In this document: positions 26,405-38,189 of the stretch, piece by piece
How the letters are laid out: the number at the start of each line of letters is the position of its first letter
Position numbering within the stretch: the stretch's first letter is position 1
From: Macrotis lagotis
Taxonomy: Eukaryota > Chordata > Mammalia > Peramelemorphia > Peramelidae
Assembly (NCBI RefSeq): GCF_037893015.1
Contig: NC_133661.1
Location: 185,630,306 to 185,694,305 of the forward strand
Direction of reading: 5' to 3'
DNA: 64,000 bases
Notes under the pieces: model-generated
Database searches by the model: none
What the model was told of the DNA's origin: nothing
Seen by the model: the letters and a program-made list of their open reading frames with translations, nothing else
Translations under genes and position numbers: made by a program

Positions 26405-29400
26405 AAATTAAGTTCTTAGCAAGCCTAATTAATTGATAGAATCAAGAGTCTACAAGGAGGATTAGTAGCAAAAATTGCAGCCTTGGCTAGGTGTCTCTCA
26501 GATTTTAGGAAATGAAGTCCATTCAAGGCTCAGGATTTTGAGCTAAGTTTCAGTTATCAAGGAGATTTAGAAAGTGAGGAAAAGGGAAAGTCCTGGGGGG
26601 AGGTGGGGGAGGGGCAATGGCCAAGCCTGCAGTTAGCAGGATGTTTCCTATCAGTGTTCAGAGATCCAGATAAGTTGTAGATGTGAGGACTCTGGCTCAC
26701 CTGGAGGAGCCGGTGCTGACGCCGCTGATTCTCCTGCCGCTGTAGGTAGAGGTTGGAAAGGCGCACAAGTTGGTGAATGGCTTCATCCACTTCCTGGTAC
26801 AGAATGGCAGGACCTGGACCCTCCAACCTGAGAGGAACAATGAGAATGGGAGCAACAGGCTACCTCTGGCCAGACTCTGCCTTTGACCCTTACATATCCA
26901 TTCATTCAGGATACCATGGGGGTCACTACCTACCTCATCTCCTACCTTTTGCAATTTTCAATCAATTTCATAAATTCCTTCTTCTCCTCCCCTACCCCAC
27001 TTAATCCATTTCTCTCACCTGCTACTGTGAGCTATGCGAAGTCTCATAAGAATGGCTCCTCCATCTCTTTGCAGTTCTGCCAGGCGGGGATCTGCTAGAA
27101 CTTTCCGCAGAGGCTCAGGAGCTCCCACCTCCACCTGTACAGAGTGGGACCGCTGAAAGAACACCAGTCCAACTCCTTTTCTTTTCCACCCCAGTCCCAC
27201 AAGCTTCCCTTCTCCCCTTTTCCAAGGTCCCACGAATTCTTCTACCCTGGGATTATTGCCTGTCCCCCCATCTTTTTTCACCTAATCTGTACCTCTCCCG
27301 CAGACTCTGAGGTCCCTTCTAGTTCCTCAATAGCCTCTCGTACAGAGCATAGAACAGCATGGCACAACTGGCACAATCTTGCTACTTCCTGCAAAATACA
27401 CACAGCAGAGAAGGGACAGAGACATTGCAAACAGGTGCTATTTTGATGAAGAACCCAAATTCTAAAACAGGGTAGACCAATTCCAAGAGATATTCTCTCT
27501 TAATTCCTACAGGGGGAGCTAAACATCAGAATATCAGAAATAGAGGAAAGCTCACATAGTCCTTTTATCTGGAACGCTCTTTCTTGGGGCAGCTAGGTGG
27601 TACAGTGGATGGAGCACTGACCCTGGAGTCAGAAGGACCTGAGTTCAAATTCAGCCTCAGGTACTTAATTACTTAGTCGTGTCATCTTGGGCAAGTCACT
27701 TAACCCCATTGCCTTGCAAAAAACAAACAAAAAACCCCACAACAACTGTAGAATGCTCTTTCTCTCTCCCTACTCACATCCCATACATTTTTCAGGGTCC
27801 AGATCAAATTAGACAACTACCATGGTGGGTTGGGGGGGGAGGATGAGGAAGAGAGTCCTCCCCAATAATAATAGGGTACATTTCACTTTTTAACTGTTAG
27901 TGTAGATCATTGCTTAACCATTTGCATCACTAAGAGTCATAGAATTATAGAAATATTCCATTATAGGAGGGATCTTAGAGACACTAGAGGTCAATCCCAC
28001 CCACCCTTGCATCCAGATAGGGTGGAATGACTCATCTGAGGTCACCCAACTAGGGAGCAACAGAGTCTAGGTTAGAAACTACTCTATTTTCACTCTCCCC
28101 TACTGCCTTTTTTTTTTTGCAAGGCAAATGGGGTTAAGTGGCTTGCCCAAGGCCACACAGCTAGGTAATTGTTGAGTGTCTGAGGCTAGATTTGAACTCA
28201 GGTACTCCTGACTCCACCCCTCCCGTACTGCTTCTTACAAGTTTGCTTTTAACACAGGACTTTTTTTTTTTTATTATTTTGCATTATTCTCTAATTGGTT
28301 TTAGGTGCATATATTTTATCTTCTCCAATATTGTAACTTTTTTGAATGATAACAGCTTACATTGATATAGCTGTTGAGGGTTTACAAAACACTTTCATCA
28401 CAACAAATTTGTCAAGGTCATGCAAATATTATCTTCATTTTACAACTGAAGTAACTGATGTCTGAAGAGAAACTTGTTTGTGTCTCTACAGTTTGGTAGT
28501 GTACAAACCAGGACCTGAATTCAGGTCATCTTCCCCCCAAGTCCAATCCTCCTTCTACTATACCATACTCAATCATATCAAGATCTTTAGATACCCTTGA
28601 TACATCTTCATTAAGGGTTCAATAAAAAAATACTGCTGAATTGAATTGAATTGAATCGAAAGCACCATCTCTTACAGTCTTGTGGCCATGGCTTGGATTC
28701 AGCCCTTTACTTCAGGCAGTATCCAAGGAGGATAACCTTTTCTTTGACTGAGATGGGGGAAAAAGTGATCTCACCTGATGAGTTTCTGTCCAACGCTGTG
28801 GAGAAGGGTCCCTGTGACCTCCTAGGTCTTTTTGAAGTTCTTCAGGCTTGACCACTGTTGGTAGGTCACTTTCTGATAGCAACTCAGCACCCTGTGGAAA
28901 TACTGTGATCATTTAGAGTTGTGGCCCAGATGCACAGCTAACCAAGTAAGCTAGTGGGACTCAGCCATCTCTCTTCTCTTTTACTCATAGGTAGGACTTT
29001 AATAAACTATACCTGAAGATCACAAAGCTCAGTGGGGGATTCATTCTCAGTTAGAATCATCAGTCGCTGTATCACAGGGTGTTCTTTGGTATCCTAAGAG
29101 AAGAGGTAGATCAGGTAAAAGACTGAGAGTTAGGGAATATAGGAGCATAATGGAATTATAGGTCTAGAATGATACCTGAAGGTCATTTAGAACTGGAATT
29201 AGTCCTGGGGGAAGCAAGGGAGCACTTCGAATGTCTAGAAGAACAGATAACCCCAATGTCTTCAGGTCAGACCTATAGGGGATGGAAAGGTTAATTAGGT
29301 CTCATTTTGAAGTTAAGGCTCAGTGGAGTCTGAGTTTTAATCCCTGGGAAAAAGTCAATTTCTTGTGGATCAAGGAAATAGAATACAAATAATCAATATC

Positions 29401-32400
29401 TGGGGAGAAATTTTTTTCTCTAGGAGAGTGTCTTGAAGATCATGGAGGCAAGTTTCTTGAGGTTCTGGAGAGCTCAATGTTCATAGGGGAACACTTATGA
29501 GGATGGAGCCAAAGTAGAAAAAAATTTAATTAGTGTCCTGGATATAATGTCAAACTTCTCAGAATTCAGAAGGATCACTGAGCTAAAAGTCAGTGGGCTG
29601 AGGATGGGGAGTGGGGTGGGTCCTTGTCATTGTCCCAGAAGTCATGAGGTCCTCATTTTAAGGACACAGAGAGGTCAGCAAATGACCTACATTTACCTGA
29701 GCAGTGAATGGAGGTAACAAAGAACTGTGTTCATCTCTGCTTGTGTGGGTGGAGGCTCAATAGGAGGACATGGTGGAGTGATGGTCAACAAGGCCCGGCC
29801 ACTCTGGTCCACTCCACCTGTGAACATGATGTGGCTATGAAAAGGGGTCACAGATGATAGTCATTTCTATGATGGTGCCATCAGTTTTTACTCTTGACTC
29901 TTCCCCAGCAACATAGTTTCCTTTCCCTTTACTCTTTACCTTCTTCCATTTTCCTTTATCCTCTCCTATTCCTCCACTCCAAGTACTCACCAGTCAGCAT
30001 GAAAAATCCAGATGCCATCAAGTCCCAAGTCATACTGAAGTGATCATCAATCAAAGTTGGGGTATACCCTTCAGGGTTACTGCCTTCCTTGCCCTTCACA
30101 GTTTTAGATGGTGGTATTAGGGAGCTAGCTGGAAGTTCTTCTGGGTCTGTGGATACTAAAGAATACAGCACGATGGATAGAACTAAAGTCTGGATTAGAG
30201 GCTGCTCCCCACACTGAAACCACTACAATATTCCTTTCCTTATTGCTGAGACAACTCCCACCTTTGCTCTCCACTGGTCTCCAAGGCAGCTTACCTTCTG
30301 TAGCTGTCAAGTTTTGTACTGTTGGCTCTGCTTCTCCAACTCCTTCTTCTGTAGATTCATAGATAGATGTAGAACTGGGCTCTCTTTCCTTTACTTGCTC
30401 TGACTGAGGGTCCAACTCTGACTTAGTCTTTCCTGGACATTCAGGTTCTTCTTCTGGTACCAGGTTGACTCCTGAGAGTTCATTCTCATTTGGGGGACCT
30501 GGACTGTTGAGAACCTCAGGATGGCTGGTCTCATCTTTGCTCCTGGGACTTGATGGTACACTTTCTGCTCCCTGCCCAGCAGTTCCTCTGCCTCCCCCAC
30601 GCTTCTTCCTTCTGTTTCCTTTGCCTGATTTCCGGGGTGTCCCAGCTGGTCCTTCCTCCCCCTGGCCCAGCCCATCCCCACCTTCATTTGTTTTCAGAGG
30701 GAAAGGACCAGCCTCCCCTCCCAGTGCTTCAGTAGGGAGCTCAGGAGTATCCACTGTTCCTTCTTCTTGAGGGGATTCAGCTCGTGGGGGAGAGCCTGTA
30801 TTGACTCCAGTGCTGCTCCCCTCTCCAGGGGGCCGAGTCCCATCTTGACCCCGGGGCACTGTCCCCTTCTGGTGCAGCCATGCCCGGTGTCGTCTGTGTC
30901 GGCCCTTCCCTCCTGCACCTTTCCTGGCAGGTACAGTTTGAGTCCTGGAGAGGCCAGGGGAGCTTGTTTCATTCCCTGGACACCCTCGGGCTGGTAGGGT
31001 CACCTCTAATAGCTCCACATATTCACCCTCAGGGGCTTCTGCTGGGGCATTGTGTCCATCCCCAGGACTTCGAGTGCCCAGGGCCTCCTCAGGTAGTGGG
31101 GGACTAGAGAGACCAGAGGGTCCTGGGGGAAGCTCCGGGGGAAGAGAGACCGAGCGTTGTCCTACCATGAGACTGTCTTTGTGTACAAAGCGTGGGCAAA
31201 TGAGTTCAGCCCAAGGCAACCGCTGGACACCTGTGGGTGATGCCAGGAGGCAGGTGGTGAGGCGTCCTGCTGGACGGTCTTTGTTGATGCCCTGCAGCCA
31301 CTCAGGAGTGAAAAGGTAGGAGCAGGCCTCTGTGGATACTGGGAGTTCCTGCACCCGCCCACCCCCTGGGGCTAGACATTTGAGAGCTAGGTGAGGGGCT
31401 CGGGCCACTGAGGGCACTACTTGTAGGTAGAAGTCTCCAGGGCGAAGCAGCTGCCAGGGCAGTGCAGCCAGTTGTACTACTACTTGCTCATGCAGACAGA
31501 GTGGCCAGCCCTCGTGAAGAAAGAGGAAGCCGCTGTACTGGGCCTGGAGAGAGAGGGGGAGCTGGAGGTCAAGGGGTTCCAAGCCTGGTCAGCAGGCTGT
31601 GGAGGGACAATGCACAAGAACAGGTTCAGCCAGGGGAAAGACAGCCAGAAGGGCAGTCCATATCTCTTGATTGGCCATTATTGCAAAATGTACACTGAGT
31701 CTTAGACAGGAAATTCACTACGGTAAGAGAGCAGGTGTGAGAACCGTTCAGCAAAGTCATGTTAAGGAGTTAGTTGATGTATTGGGGCAGGGTCAGTACT
31801 GAGGATTCGTTGGAGATGATTAGTGTAAAAATCATAGAATGTTAGCCTTGGAAGGAAACTGAGGCCAGACAGTCTAACCTCCTTGTTATATAGATGAAGA
31901 ATGACAGCCAGTGGCTCTCTTTGGGGAGTCAGACTCTGAAGCAAGATCAGTTTTTTTCTTGGGGTGGGGTATCTATCTCTGGGATGGTCCCCAGGATGAG
32001 GCAGTCAGGAGGTCAGTTTAGGGCCCAGTGAGCAGGCATGCATACATGCAGGTGGACAGTAACTCACACAGGCCTCCTGTTGGACCCGGGCAAGAAGGTG
32101 TTTAGCAGGCACCAAGAAATCCAGGGCATAGCGAAGTGCATCTTCTCGGTAGGTACGCTCTACCACCTGGAACACCTGGCCCAGGAGTGTGGGTGCAGTA
32201 GCTTCAAAAGGTGGATACAGAGCAGCCAGGGTGCTCTGCACACAATCTTCTACTGGCTCTGGCTCCTGGAAGAAAAAAAGGGGAAGTTAGAGGAGATGGC
32301 AGGTGGACAGGTCTAGAGATCAGAGGACACAGAGGAGAGCTTGGGGAAGGGGCAAGGACATCTGGGGAAGACATCTGATGGTCTGTCTATTCATGAGCCT

Positions 32401-34960
32401 CTCCATTGACTCTTGGGGTTGAAGGAGTAGGTTCTTCCGGTTAGAATTATTGCTAGAGTATGAGGAAATCAGACTAAGGGGCTAGGCATTGACTAGTCGG
32501 GGAACTAAGGATATGGCAGGACTAGCTTAAATAAGACCTTTGGTATTAGCATATATTATCAGTGGAGGACTGTAAACTAAGACAGAGTATGCTTTGTACT
32601 AGTCCCCTCTCTCCTCCACAAATGAAACACATTTTTTAGGTAGATGAAACTATGTTAAAATGAACATTTGGGGGATTTGTTTTTGGGGAAAAAGAGGTCA
32701 CAAAAGGGTTATTGTATAAGGGAAAGGCTTTACTTTGCATGAGTCCGTGTAGGATGCTCATGAGTTGAGCTGGCCACTTTTGAGCACTAGCTGGCTGAGT
32801 CTTTTTCTCCTTCCAGCCATAGGCCTTTTCCTGAATCATTACCCTTCTTGACATCCTCTGCCCCCGGATCCTCTCCACATACCAGTGACATCATAGATAA
32901 CTCTGATTCTAGGTACCTTAGATGGAGCTCTTCTCACATCTTCATCATCAAGACCCTTCCCATATACACTATGCCCCCTCCCCCTTTCCCTTCCTTGATG
33001 TTCCAAATAACCTGATTTAATTTAAAAAGAAAAGTGTGTATTTGTGTGTGTGTGTGTGTGTGTGAAAAATGGAGCAAGAGTTTAGTGTGATTTAAATGCT
33101 CCACCAGCCCCTAAATAATTCATCCAGAAGCAGGCATATTTATCCATAGAGTACCACAGATTCTGGGCATTTACATATTGAAAGAACGATCAGGAACAGA
33201 CAGAGGATGGCTAGACTTGACAAAGAGGGGCACCTAGACAGACCTGGGCCTGCAGGCATGTGGAAGAGCTAACCCCAGTGTCTAGCAGAATGAATAGGTA
33301 TGTGTAGGGGAAGGGGTGGGGATGGTTGAGAATGGGGTGGGGGTGGGGGTGGAACCAAGTGGGCGAGAGGCTCAGAGGCCAGGAGGGGGGGAGCAGAAGC
33401 CCAGCCGAGAGGCAGCTGCAACCCATTAGGGGCGGTGAGCTCATGGCTGTGTGAGAGTCCCAGCCACAGGAAGCAGCAGTAGAGGGAGGGGGGAGGAGCA
33501 GTCTGAAGAGAGGGGACTGGGAGTGGAGAGTTTGGGAGGGCTTGGGGGGGGGGAAGCAATAGGGTTGGGACAAGAGAGGAGACTAGAGTGACTGAGTCAA
33601 TAGCCCCTGGCACTGCTTCCCTTTTCCCTCATTGACAGTTTATGCCTTCCTCTTTGAAACGTGGGCTTCCCTAAAGGCAGTGCCCCCCTTCTTTCTTGAA
33701 GTTCACTCTCTTTCTGTTGGTACCCCTCCCCCATTCCTGCAGTAGCCGCTCCCCCTGGCAGTGCCTTCATTCTCTCAGCAGTGAGGTCTCCTTCTGAAAG
33801 TATTCTTGCAGTGAATTCTTCAGAGGCAGTGCCCATTAGGCACCTAGATTTCCTCTCCTATAGTGTGTTACTGCCTCAGTTCTTCAAATGCTCTCATTTT
33901 TCCTGCAGTGTGGACTCGTGCAGTGAGTTTCCCTTAAGACAATATCACCCTTTTCACTGCAGAGGGAACTCCCCTGGCTCCCTACGCCATCCAACTCCCC
34001 AAACATCTCAATTACCTATAGTGTGCACAGCCCCGTATAACTGTAGGAAAAATACAGAGTTTAAATAGGATATAACCCTCCTCTTGGAGTTTCCAGTTTT
34101 GGAGAGAAAATTGCCATAGGCACAGAGAGCTATAATATACAATATTAAATGATCAGAGCAATTAGAGAGGTATGGAACAAAGGGCTGGGTGAGCTTCCCC
34201 CAGGTGATGCTTCCTTCCTCTCTCAGGTATGCCACCTGGGGTAGTATTCCCTACAGCCTTAGCTCCTCTGCACCTCTTCTACCATGTTTTACTCTTCTGT
34301 GCCCCTGCTCTTGTCCCTGAGCAGTTACAGCTGATCCTGTCACTGGTTCTCTTGGGACCGGATGGGTGGGCCTCCCCTCACAGGACCGGGGACTGAGATG
34401 GAAAATGGTGTTTGCAGGCAGGTCCGTTCTCATGGCCTGGCCGACCCTTCCAGGGCCATTGCCAGGACCTGCTCCCAGGGGTCCTGGGTGAACTTAATGG
34501 GGCAATTGGAGAAGGGAAGGGGCGCTGCAAAGATAGGGAGAGTCAGAGGCAAGCAGATCAGAGAGTAAGAAAGGGGACAGGAGAAGGCAAGGGACACGGA
34601 TAGCACAAATTTGTGCATGGCAGAAAGGAGGATGGGGGTGGGGTGGCAAAGTCCAGATACAGATCTAAGAGGAGTGAGGGGGCTAAATGGAGAGAAAGGA
34701 ACTAAGAGGGAGAGCCAGGCAGTTCCAGACCCGGAGTCAGGGAGAGAGGCAGAAAGGAGAGGGGAGGGAAGCGCTTTCCGTTCTTTTCTGAGGTGGGGAA
34801 CTAGAGTCAAAGTAGAAGCGCGATCAAGGGCAGGCGGAGGAGGCGGCGGCGGGACTGGGGCTGGGCTTGGGATCCAGAGGCCCAAAGGAGAAGGTGGGGG
34901 CCAGGGGCCAAGAGCTGGAAGGGGGGAGGGTTTGCGCCGAGGTGCAGCAGGACTCACCAT
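13504..34960 (-). CDS. ARHGEF40: ARHGEF40 (SOLO), Rho guanine-nucleotide exchange factor
   Basis: Twenty-three coding exons on the minus strand: 34958-34960 (ATG only), 32068-32265, 30295-31543, 29991-30155, 29697-29817, 29176-29272, 29013-29093, 28775-28891, 27293-27388, 27019-27152, 26701-26827, 21873-21995, 21576-21719, 19549-20153, 19120-19354, 18586-18672, 17463-17678, 16361-16531, 15469-15646, 15216-15320, 14818-14961, 14122-14252, 13504-13545. The sum is 4569 bases, or 1522 residues plus stop; human is about 1519. Residues 2-67 are the conserved N terminus; 68-484 (one large exon) are Pro/Glu/Gly-rich with basic patches such as [10 protein letters not shown] near 377. Helical, spectrin-like segments lie about 650-950, the DH domain about 1087-1266 and the PH domain about 1267-1383. 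A Ser/Pro tail ends SDPTTPL. The family activates RhoA; SOLO is reported to bind keratin filaments and act in force-induced signalling. All introns are GT-AG and phases agree. Complete and apparently intact. Confidence 0.96.
14253..14817 (-). other. ARHGEF40: ARHGEF40 intron with X-box-like repeats
   Basis: The intron between coding exons 21 and 22 is rich in short imperfect repeats built from gcaacc/agcaac, acaggaagct and ccaggg. One string, gtcaccagggcaac at 14363-14376, fits the RFX X-box consensus; neighbours are half-sites. Confidence 0.4.
18239..18390 (+). mobile_element. tRNA-derived marsupial SINE
   Basis: Sense copy in an ARHGEF40 intron. Target-site duplication gttgggctg at 18230-18238 and 18391-18399. 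It has a 14-base A tail and ends tacgtcacc before it, so it differs from the main subfamily, which ends ttgccttgc. Confidence 0.9.
20569..20744 (+). mobile_element. WSINE1-like SINE
   Basis: Sense copy with head gtggctaggtggtatagtgg and an A-rich tail that decays into a GA repeat. Imperfect target-site duplication gagaccaggtt / gagaccgggtt (20556-20566, 20745-20755). Confidence 0.9.
22630..23060 (-). repeat. Old MIR/CORE SINE split by a younger SINE
   Basis: The left half (gagcaaagtactttacaatt through ggataaggaaaccgaggcaa) and right half (gatttgccaaaggtcatata onward) form one antisense MIR-like element. It is interrupted by the WSINE1-like copy at 22803-22958, which gives the relative insertion order. 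Confidence 0.7.
22803..22958 (-). mobile_element. WSINE1-like SINE nested in older SINE
   Basis: Antisense full-length copy ending gcgccacctagccgcccc. Target-site duplication taggttaaaggat on both sides (about 22789-22801 and 22959-22971). Confidence 0.9.
24100..24355 (-). repeat. Old MIR/CORE-type SINE
   Basis: Antisense element: ccatgtgccagacattatgc, then tagatgagaagactgaggtt and aagtgactttcccagggtca. It lies in the 4.7 kb intron between coding exons 11 and 12 of ARHGEF40. Confidence 0.75.
24588..24734 (+). mobile_element. WSINE1-like SINE
   Basis: Sense copy with target-site duplication aagaattatgataaa (24573-24587 and about 24735-24749). A small internal deletion removes bases after ggagtcag. 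Confidence 0.92.
25715..25960 (-). repeat. LINE-2-like 3' fragment
   Basis: The antisense LINE-2 3'-end pattern is visible: aaaactcagctcatgtgcca, cctcttttatgatttggcc and ccatgtctttgtttcatata. Diverged; assignment by pattern. Confidence 0.5.
26176..26402 (+). mobile_element. WSINE1-like SINE with long (AAAG)n tail
   Basis: Sense copy beginning ggggcggctagcggcacagt. Its A tail has become an (AAAG)n microsatellite of about 90 bases (26313-26402). Target-site duplication gaaaattatgttctt / gaaaattaagttctt (26161-26175, 26403-26417). Confidence 0.93.
27586..27750 (+). mobile_element. WSINE1-like SINE
   Basis: Sense copy, tail caaaaaacaaacaaaaaac. Target-site duplication gaacgctctttct / gaatgctctttct (27572-27584, 27751-27763). 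It lies in an ARHGEF40 intron. Confidence 0.9.
28108..28216 (-). mobile_element. 5'-truncated WSINE1-like SINE
   Basis: Antisense copy that stops after gtactcctgactcca, so the tRNA-like head is missing. Flanked by a near-duplication ctcccctactgc / ctcccgtactgc. Confidence 0.8.
32266..34957 (-). other. ARHGEF40: First coding intron of ARHGEF40
   Basis: No additional exon recognised. It contains a (TG)n microsatellite (about 33041-33064), a G-rich stretch near 33310-33370, and a cluster of gcagtg hexamers in TC-rich DNA at about 33670-33970. Confidence 0.5.
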
Positions 34961-35200
34961 GGCTCGGGGGCATCCGGGCCCCAGTCCTCCGCTCGTCCAG
35001 GCGGGGCCGGGGCGCCCCGCTTCCCTCCCTCCGGCGACTCTCACTTGGTCTGGCTGAGGGACAGCTCCAGCCCCGGAGGCAGCGGCAGAAGCTAAGCCCG
35101 GGCTCGGGATCCCAGGCCGCGGGGCTCCACTAAGGGGGACCAAGACGGCCGCCCCGCCCCTAAGCGCACACCCCCACCTCCCCCCTGCTCCCCAGACTCC
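34780..35200 (-). promoter_or_regulatory. ARHGEF40: CpG-rich promoter and first exon of ARHGEF40
   Basis: A local CpG-rich block around the ATG at 34958-34960. The ATG is followed at once (on the minus strand) by the donor gtgagtcc. GC boxes (ccccgcccc) lie near 35150-35160, so transcription probably starts at roughly 35050-35120. The exact start is not visible. Confidence 0.7.
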
Positions 35201-37998
35201 TGCTCCGCGACTTGATCTAACGGGAGATGGACAATTCTCTGGGACACTCCACCCTCACCCCGCCCATGCACCCAGAACACCCGCTCACGTACCCCAGATT
35301 CTCATCCATCCCAGACCCCAATTCATTTACTCCGGACCTTGACCCATCGGACAGCCAGTTTCTCCCAGGGATTCCCCTCTTGCCCTCCCTCGGGATCTGT
35401 CTGGGATCTGACCCTTAAATGAATCTTTCTGGGACTCGGGGTGACTCTTTTCCAATCTCTTCTCTCCGGGCAGGCTCGGAGCTGGAGACCGCCTATCCCG
35501 AAACTCTACACTGGGCCATGCTTTCCCTTCAGTTTTATCCCTCATCGATTTCTGATTTCCAGACTTGGGCTGAGGGCCTCCCTCTCATCCAAGGCGCATC
35601 TCGTGGCGATGGACGGAGGGAAATTAGGGGACAATTCCAGCTTCCCCATCCCCCTTCTCTCCCGCCCAGCACGCTCAGCCTCTGCCCTGTTCGGACAATG
35701 AGGTTCCTGTGTCCGAGAATGACGAGGTGCGTGGGTGTGGAGCGGGGAGGGGGTGGGGAGAAGGGAGGGCTGGGATAGAGGACCACGGTTGAGGGGGGCT
35801 GTGGCCTCTAGTTCAAGGTTTCTTCTACAGTCACTTCTAATTCTTCTGAGGCTGCCCTTATTCACTATTCACCTTACTTTCTCCTCCACCCCCCACTTTG
35901 GTCTTCTGCCCAGAGGGGCCACCACCAGTCAGGGCTGAATGAAGCTCTGGGAGGAAGGAGCTGGTAGAGAATTCTTAGGGCTTTGCACACTCCTGGCTTA
36001 GTTCAAGAGGAGGCAGGAAGTAGGAAACATTCTATCTTGAAATTCTACCCTGGGCCAAATTTTCCCCTCATTTATTTAGACGTCTTTCTGATTTCCAGTC
36101 TTGGGCTGAAGGGCCTCCTCCAGACGAAATGTTTTATGGTGGTGGAAGGGAGGGAATTCGGGGATTCAGCAGATATCTGATATTTAAAAGGCCAGTTCAG
36201 ATTTGGTTTGGGGATGGGGGGGAGTGGAGGGAGAAAGTTAAAGCTTGTTTTTTCACCAACCCCTCTTTCCTACATCTTCCTTTCAGTCAGCTGCTCTCTT
36301 TATAAGGTGAGGGATTGGGGGCAGGGGGGAATGTTAGGATGATGGGGGCATATTGCCTGATAGAGATATTTAGAGAAACATTGGCCATATCGTCCTTTCA
36401 TCTATTCAGGAGGAGGGCAGATTTCTGGAAATAGTTCTTCTGCTGGGTTCCAAGTTTTAGGGAGAAGGGGCATAGAAGAGAGAGGGAGACAAGGCTTCCC
36501 TGGAGTAAGAGAAATGTCTTTCTCACTGAGATCCAAGGCTGAAAGTTATACTGCTCTCTGATCAAATAAACCAGTGCTAGATTCCTGTAGTTACTGGAGG
36601 TAGGGGAATTCCTTCATCTCCTCCCTTGGTTTATTCCTTGGACATTTTCCTCTAGCTATGGATAAAGGGGTATAGGAGTGAGTAGTTACCATTTTCCTTT
36701 TCGTTGTATGGAACAAAAACAAATAGGACCCAAGTACCCTAGTGCTATGTTTCAGAGATCCTGGTGCCCCATGTTACCTTGGGAGAAGTAGTTAGGGGAC
36801 ATTTATTTATCTTAGAAAAAAATGTTTTTTTTCCTTTGTAGTCTATTGAATGACTGTAGAAGCAGAATCCTTAGGTTCCTTTACAATGACTGACTCCTGA
36901 GAAGATTTAGATTTCTTTCCAATAACCAGTGGCCTTTGGATCTTCTGATTGTTAGCTAGGAAGGAGACTGTAGTGCCAGGAGATGCAGAGAGCTCCAAGC
37001 ACCCCAGAGATTACCAAGGGTACCCAGGAAAGAAATGGTTTGCTGCCCTCTAGTGGTAATTTTGTTAATGCCACCGTCTTGCCATTCAATGCTTTGGGAA
37101 GTCTTGCTTATTTCTAATCTAAATCTAAGACTTAACTCATACTAGTTTCCTTCAGGTATCTTTCAAGAAAACTAAACTCCCCTCTCAGAATGATTTTTTT
37201 TTGGTCTGGGTGAAAGAGATAATTATTTGCCTCATTTCTTACCAATCCTAAATTGCTCAGTCAAACTGAGACCTGGGAAAGACCTTAGTTTAAAATGGCA
37301 AAGGTCTCCCACTGCATCTTGGGCCATCTTCAATTGACCTGATCTTGCTATTGGACCCAAATGAAAAGAGAATAGAGTGAGGCTGATAATTTTGTATAGC
37401 CTTCCTCACTTAAATCTAATTCATTTACAAGTCATAGCATCACTTTCCTGATATCATGGTCCTCTTTGAGAACTAAGGGCAAACATCAGTCACAACTCAC
37501 TACTTATTCTCAGCTTGCCTACTCCCAATAAAGTACTTGCATTCTGAGATAGACCTCTCTTTTTCCTAATTTCTTCAAATTTCCTGCAATGCCTAAATCA
37601 ATAAATGGTATTAAGCATCTTCTCAGTATTTTACTCTATTTAGAGTATAAACTCTAAAATGTTCTCAAGGGTTTCTCTCATATTCTATCACAGGAGAAAT
37701 CAATTATAGAAATTATATACCAATTATAGAAATTATATACCAAGAAAAATTCATATCATAAATAAATTAGAAGAGCAAGAAAGAAAATGCTTTCTATAAC
37801 TATGAATAAGGGAGGATTTAATTAAAAAACAAGGAATAGAGAAATCAGAGAAGATACATACAATTACATAAAATAAAAGATTTTGAACAACTAAAAGCAG
37901 TACATTTAAAATTAGTAAGGAAAAGGTTACCTGAAGAAAAAAAAACTTAGCAAGTTTTCCTGATAAATGTTTTATTTCAAGATACATAAAAACTGCTT
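35201..37998. other. ARHGEF40 upstream region, no gene seen
   Basis: No coding exon recognised. It holds two diverged copies of a segment of about 180 bp (35470-35645 and 36005-36178), a predicted minus-oriented CTCF core (37043-37056), and a perfect 20-base tandem duplication (37701-37740). Confidence 0.55.
37043..37056 (-). promoter_or_regulatory. Predicted CTCF site, minus orientation
   Basis: The minus strand reads ccactagagggcag, which fits every position of CCASYAGRKGGCRS. It lies about 2.1 kb upstream of the ARHGEF40 start. Prediction from motif alone. Confidence 0.5.
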
Positions 37999-38012
37999 AA
38001 AGTAATTAAGAA

Positions 38013-38175
38013 GGGGCGGCTAGGTGGCGCAGTGGATAAAGCACTGGTCTTGGAGTCAGGAGTACCTGGGTTCACATCCAGTCTCAGACACTTAATAATT
38101 ACCTAGCTATGTGGCCTTGGGCAAGCCACTTAACCCCATTTGCCTTGCAAAAACCTAAAAAAATAAAAATAAAAT
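38013..38175 (+). mobile_element. WSINE1-like SINE
   Basis: Sense, near-consensus copy (gggcggctaggtggcgcagt). Target-site duplication aaagtaattaag / aaagtgattaag (37999-38010, 38176-38187). Confidence 0.93.
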
Positions 38176-38189
38176 AAAGTGATTAAGAG

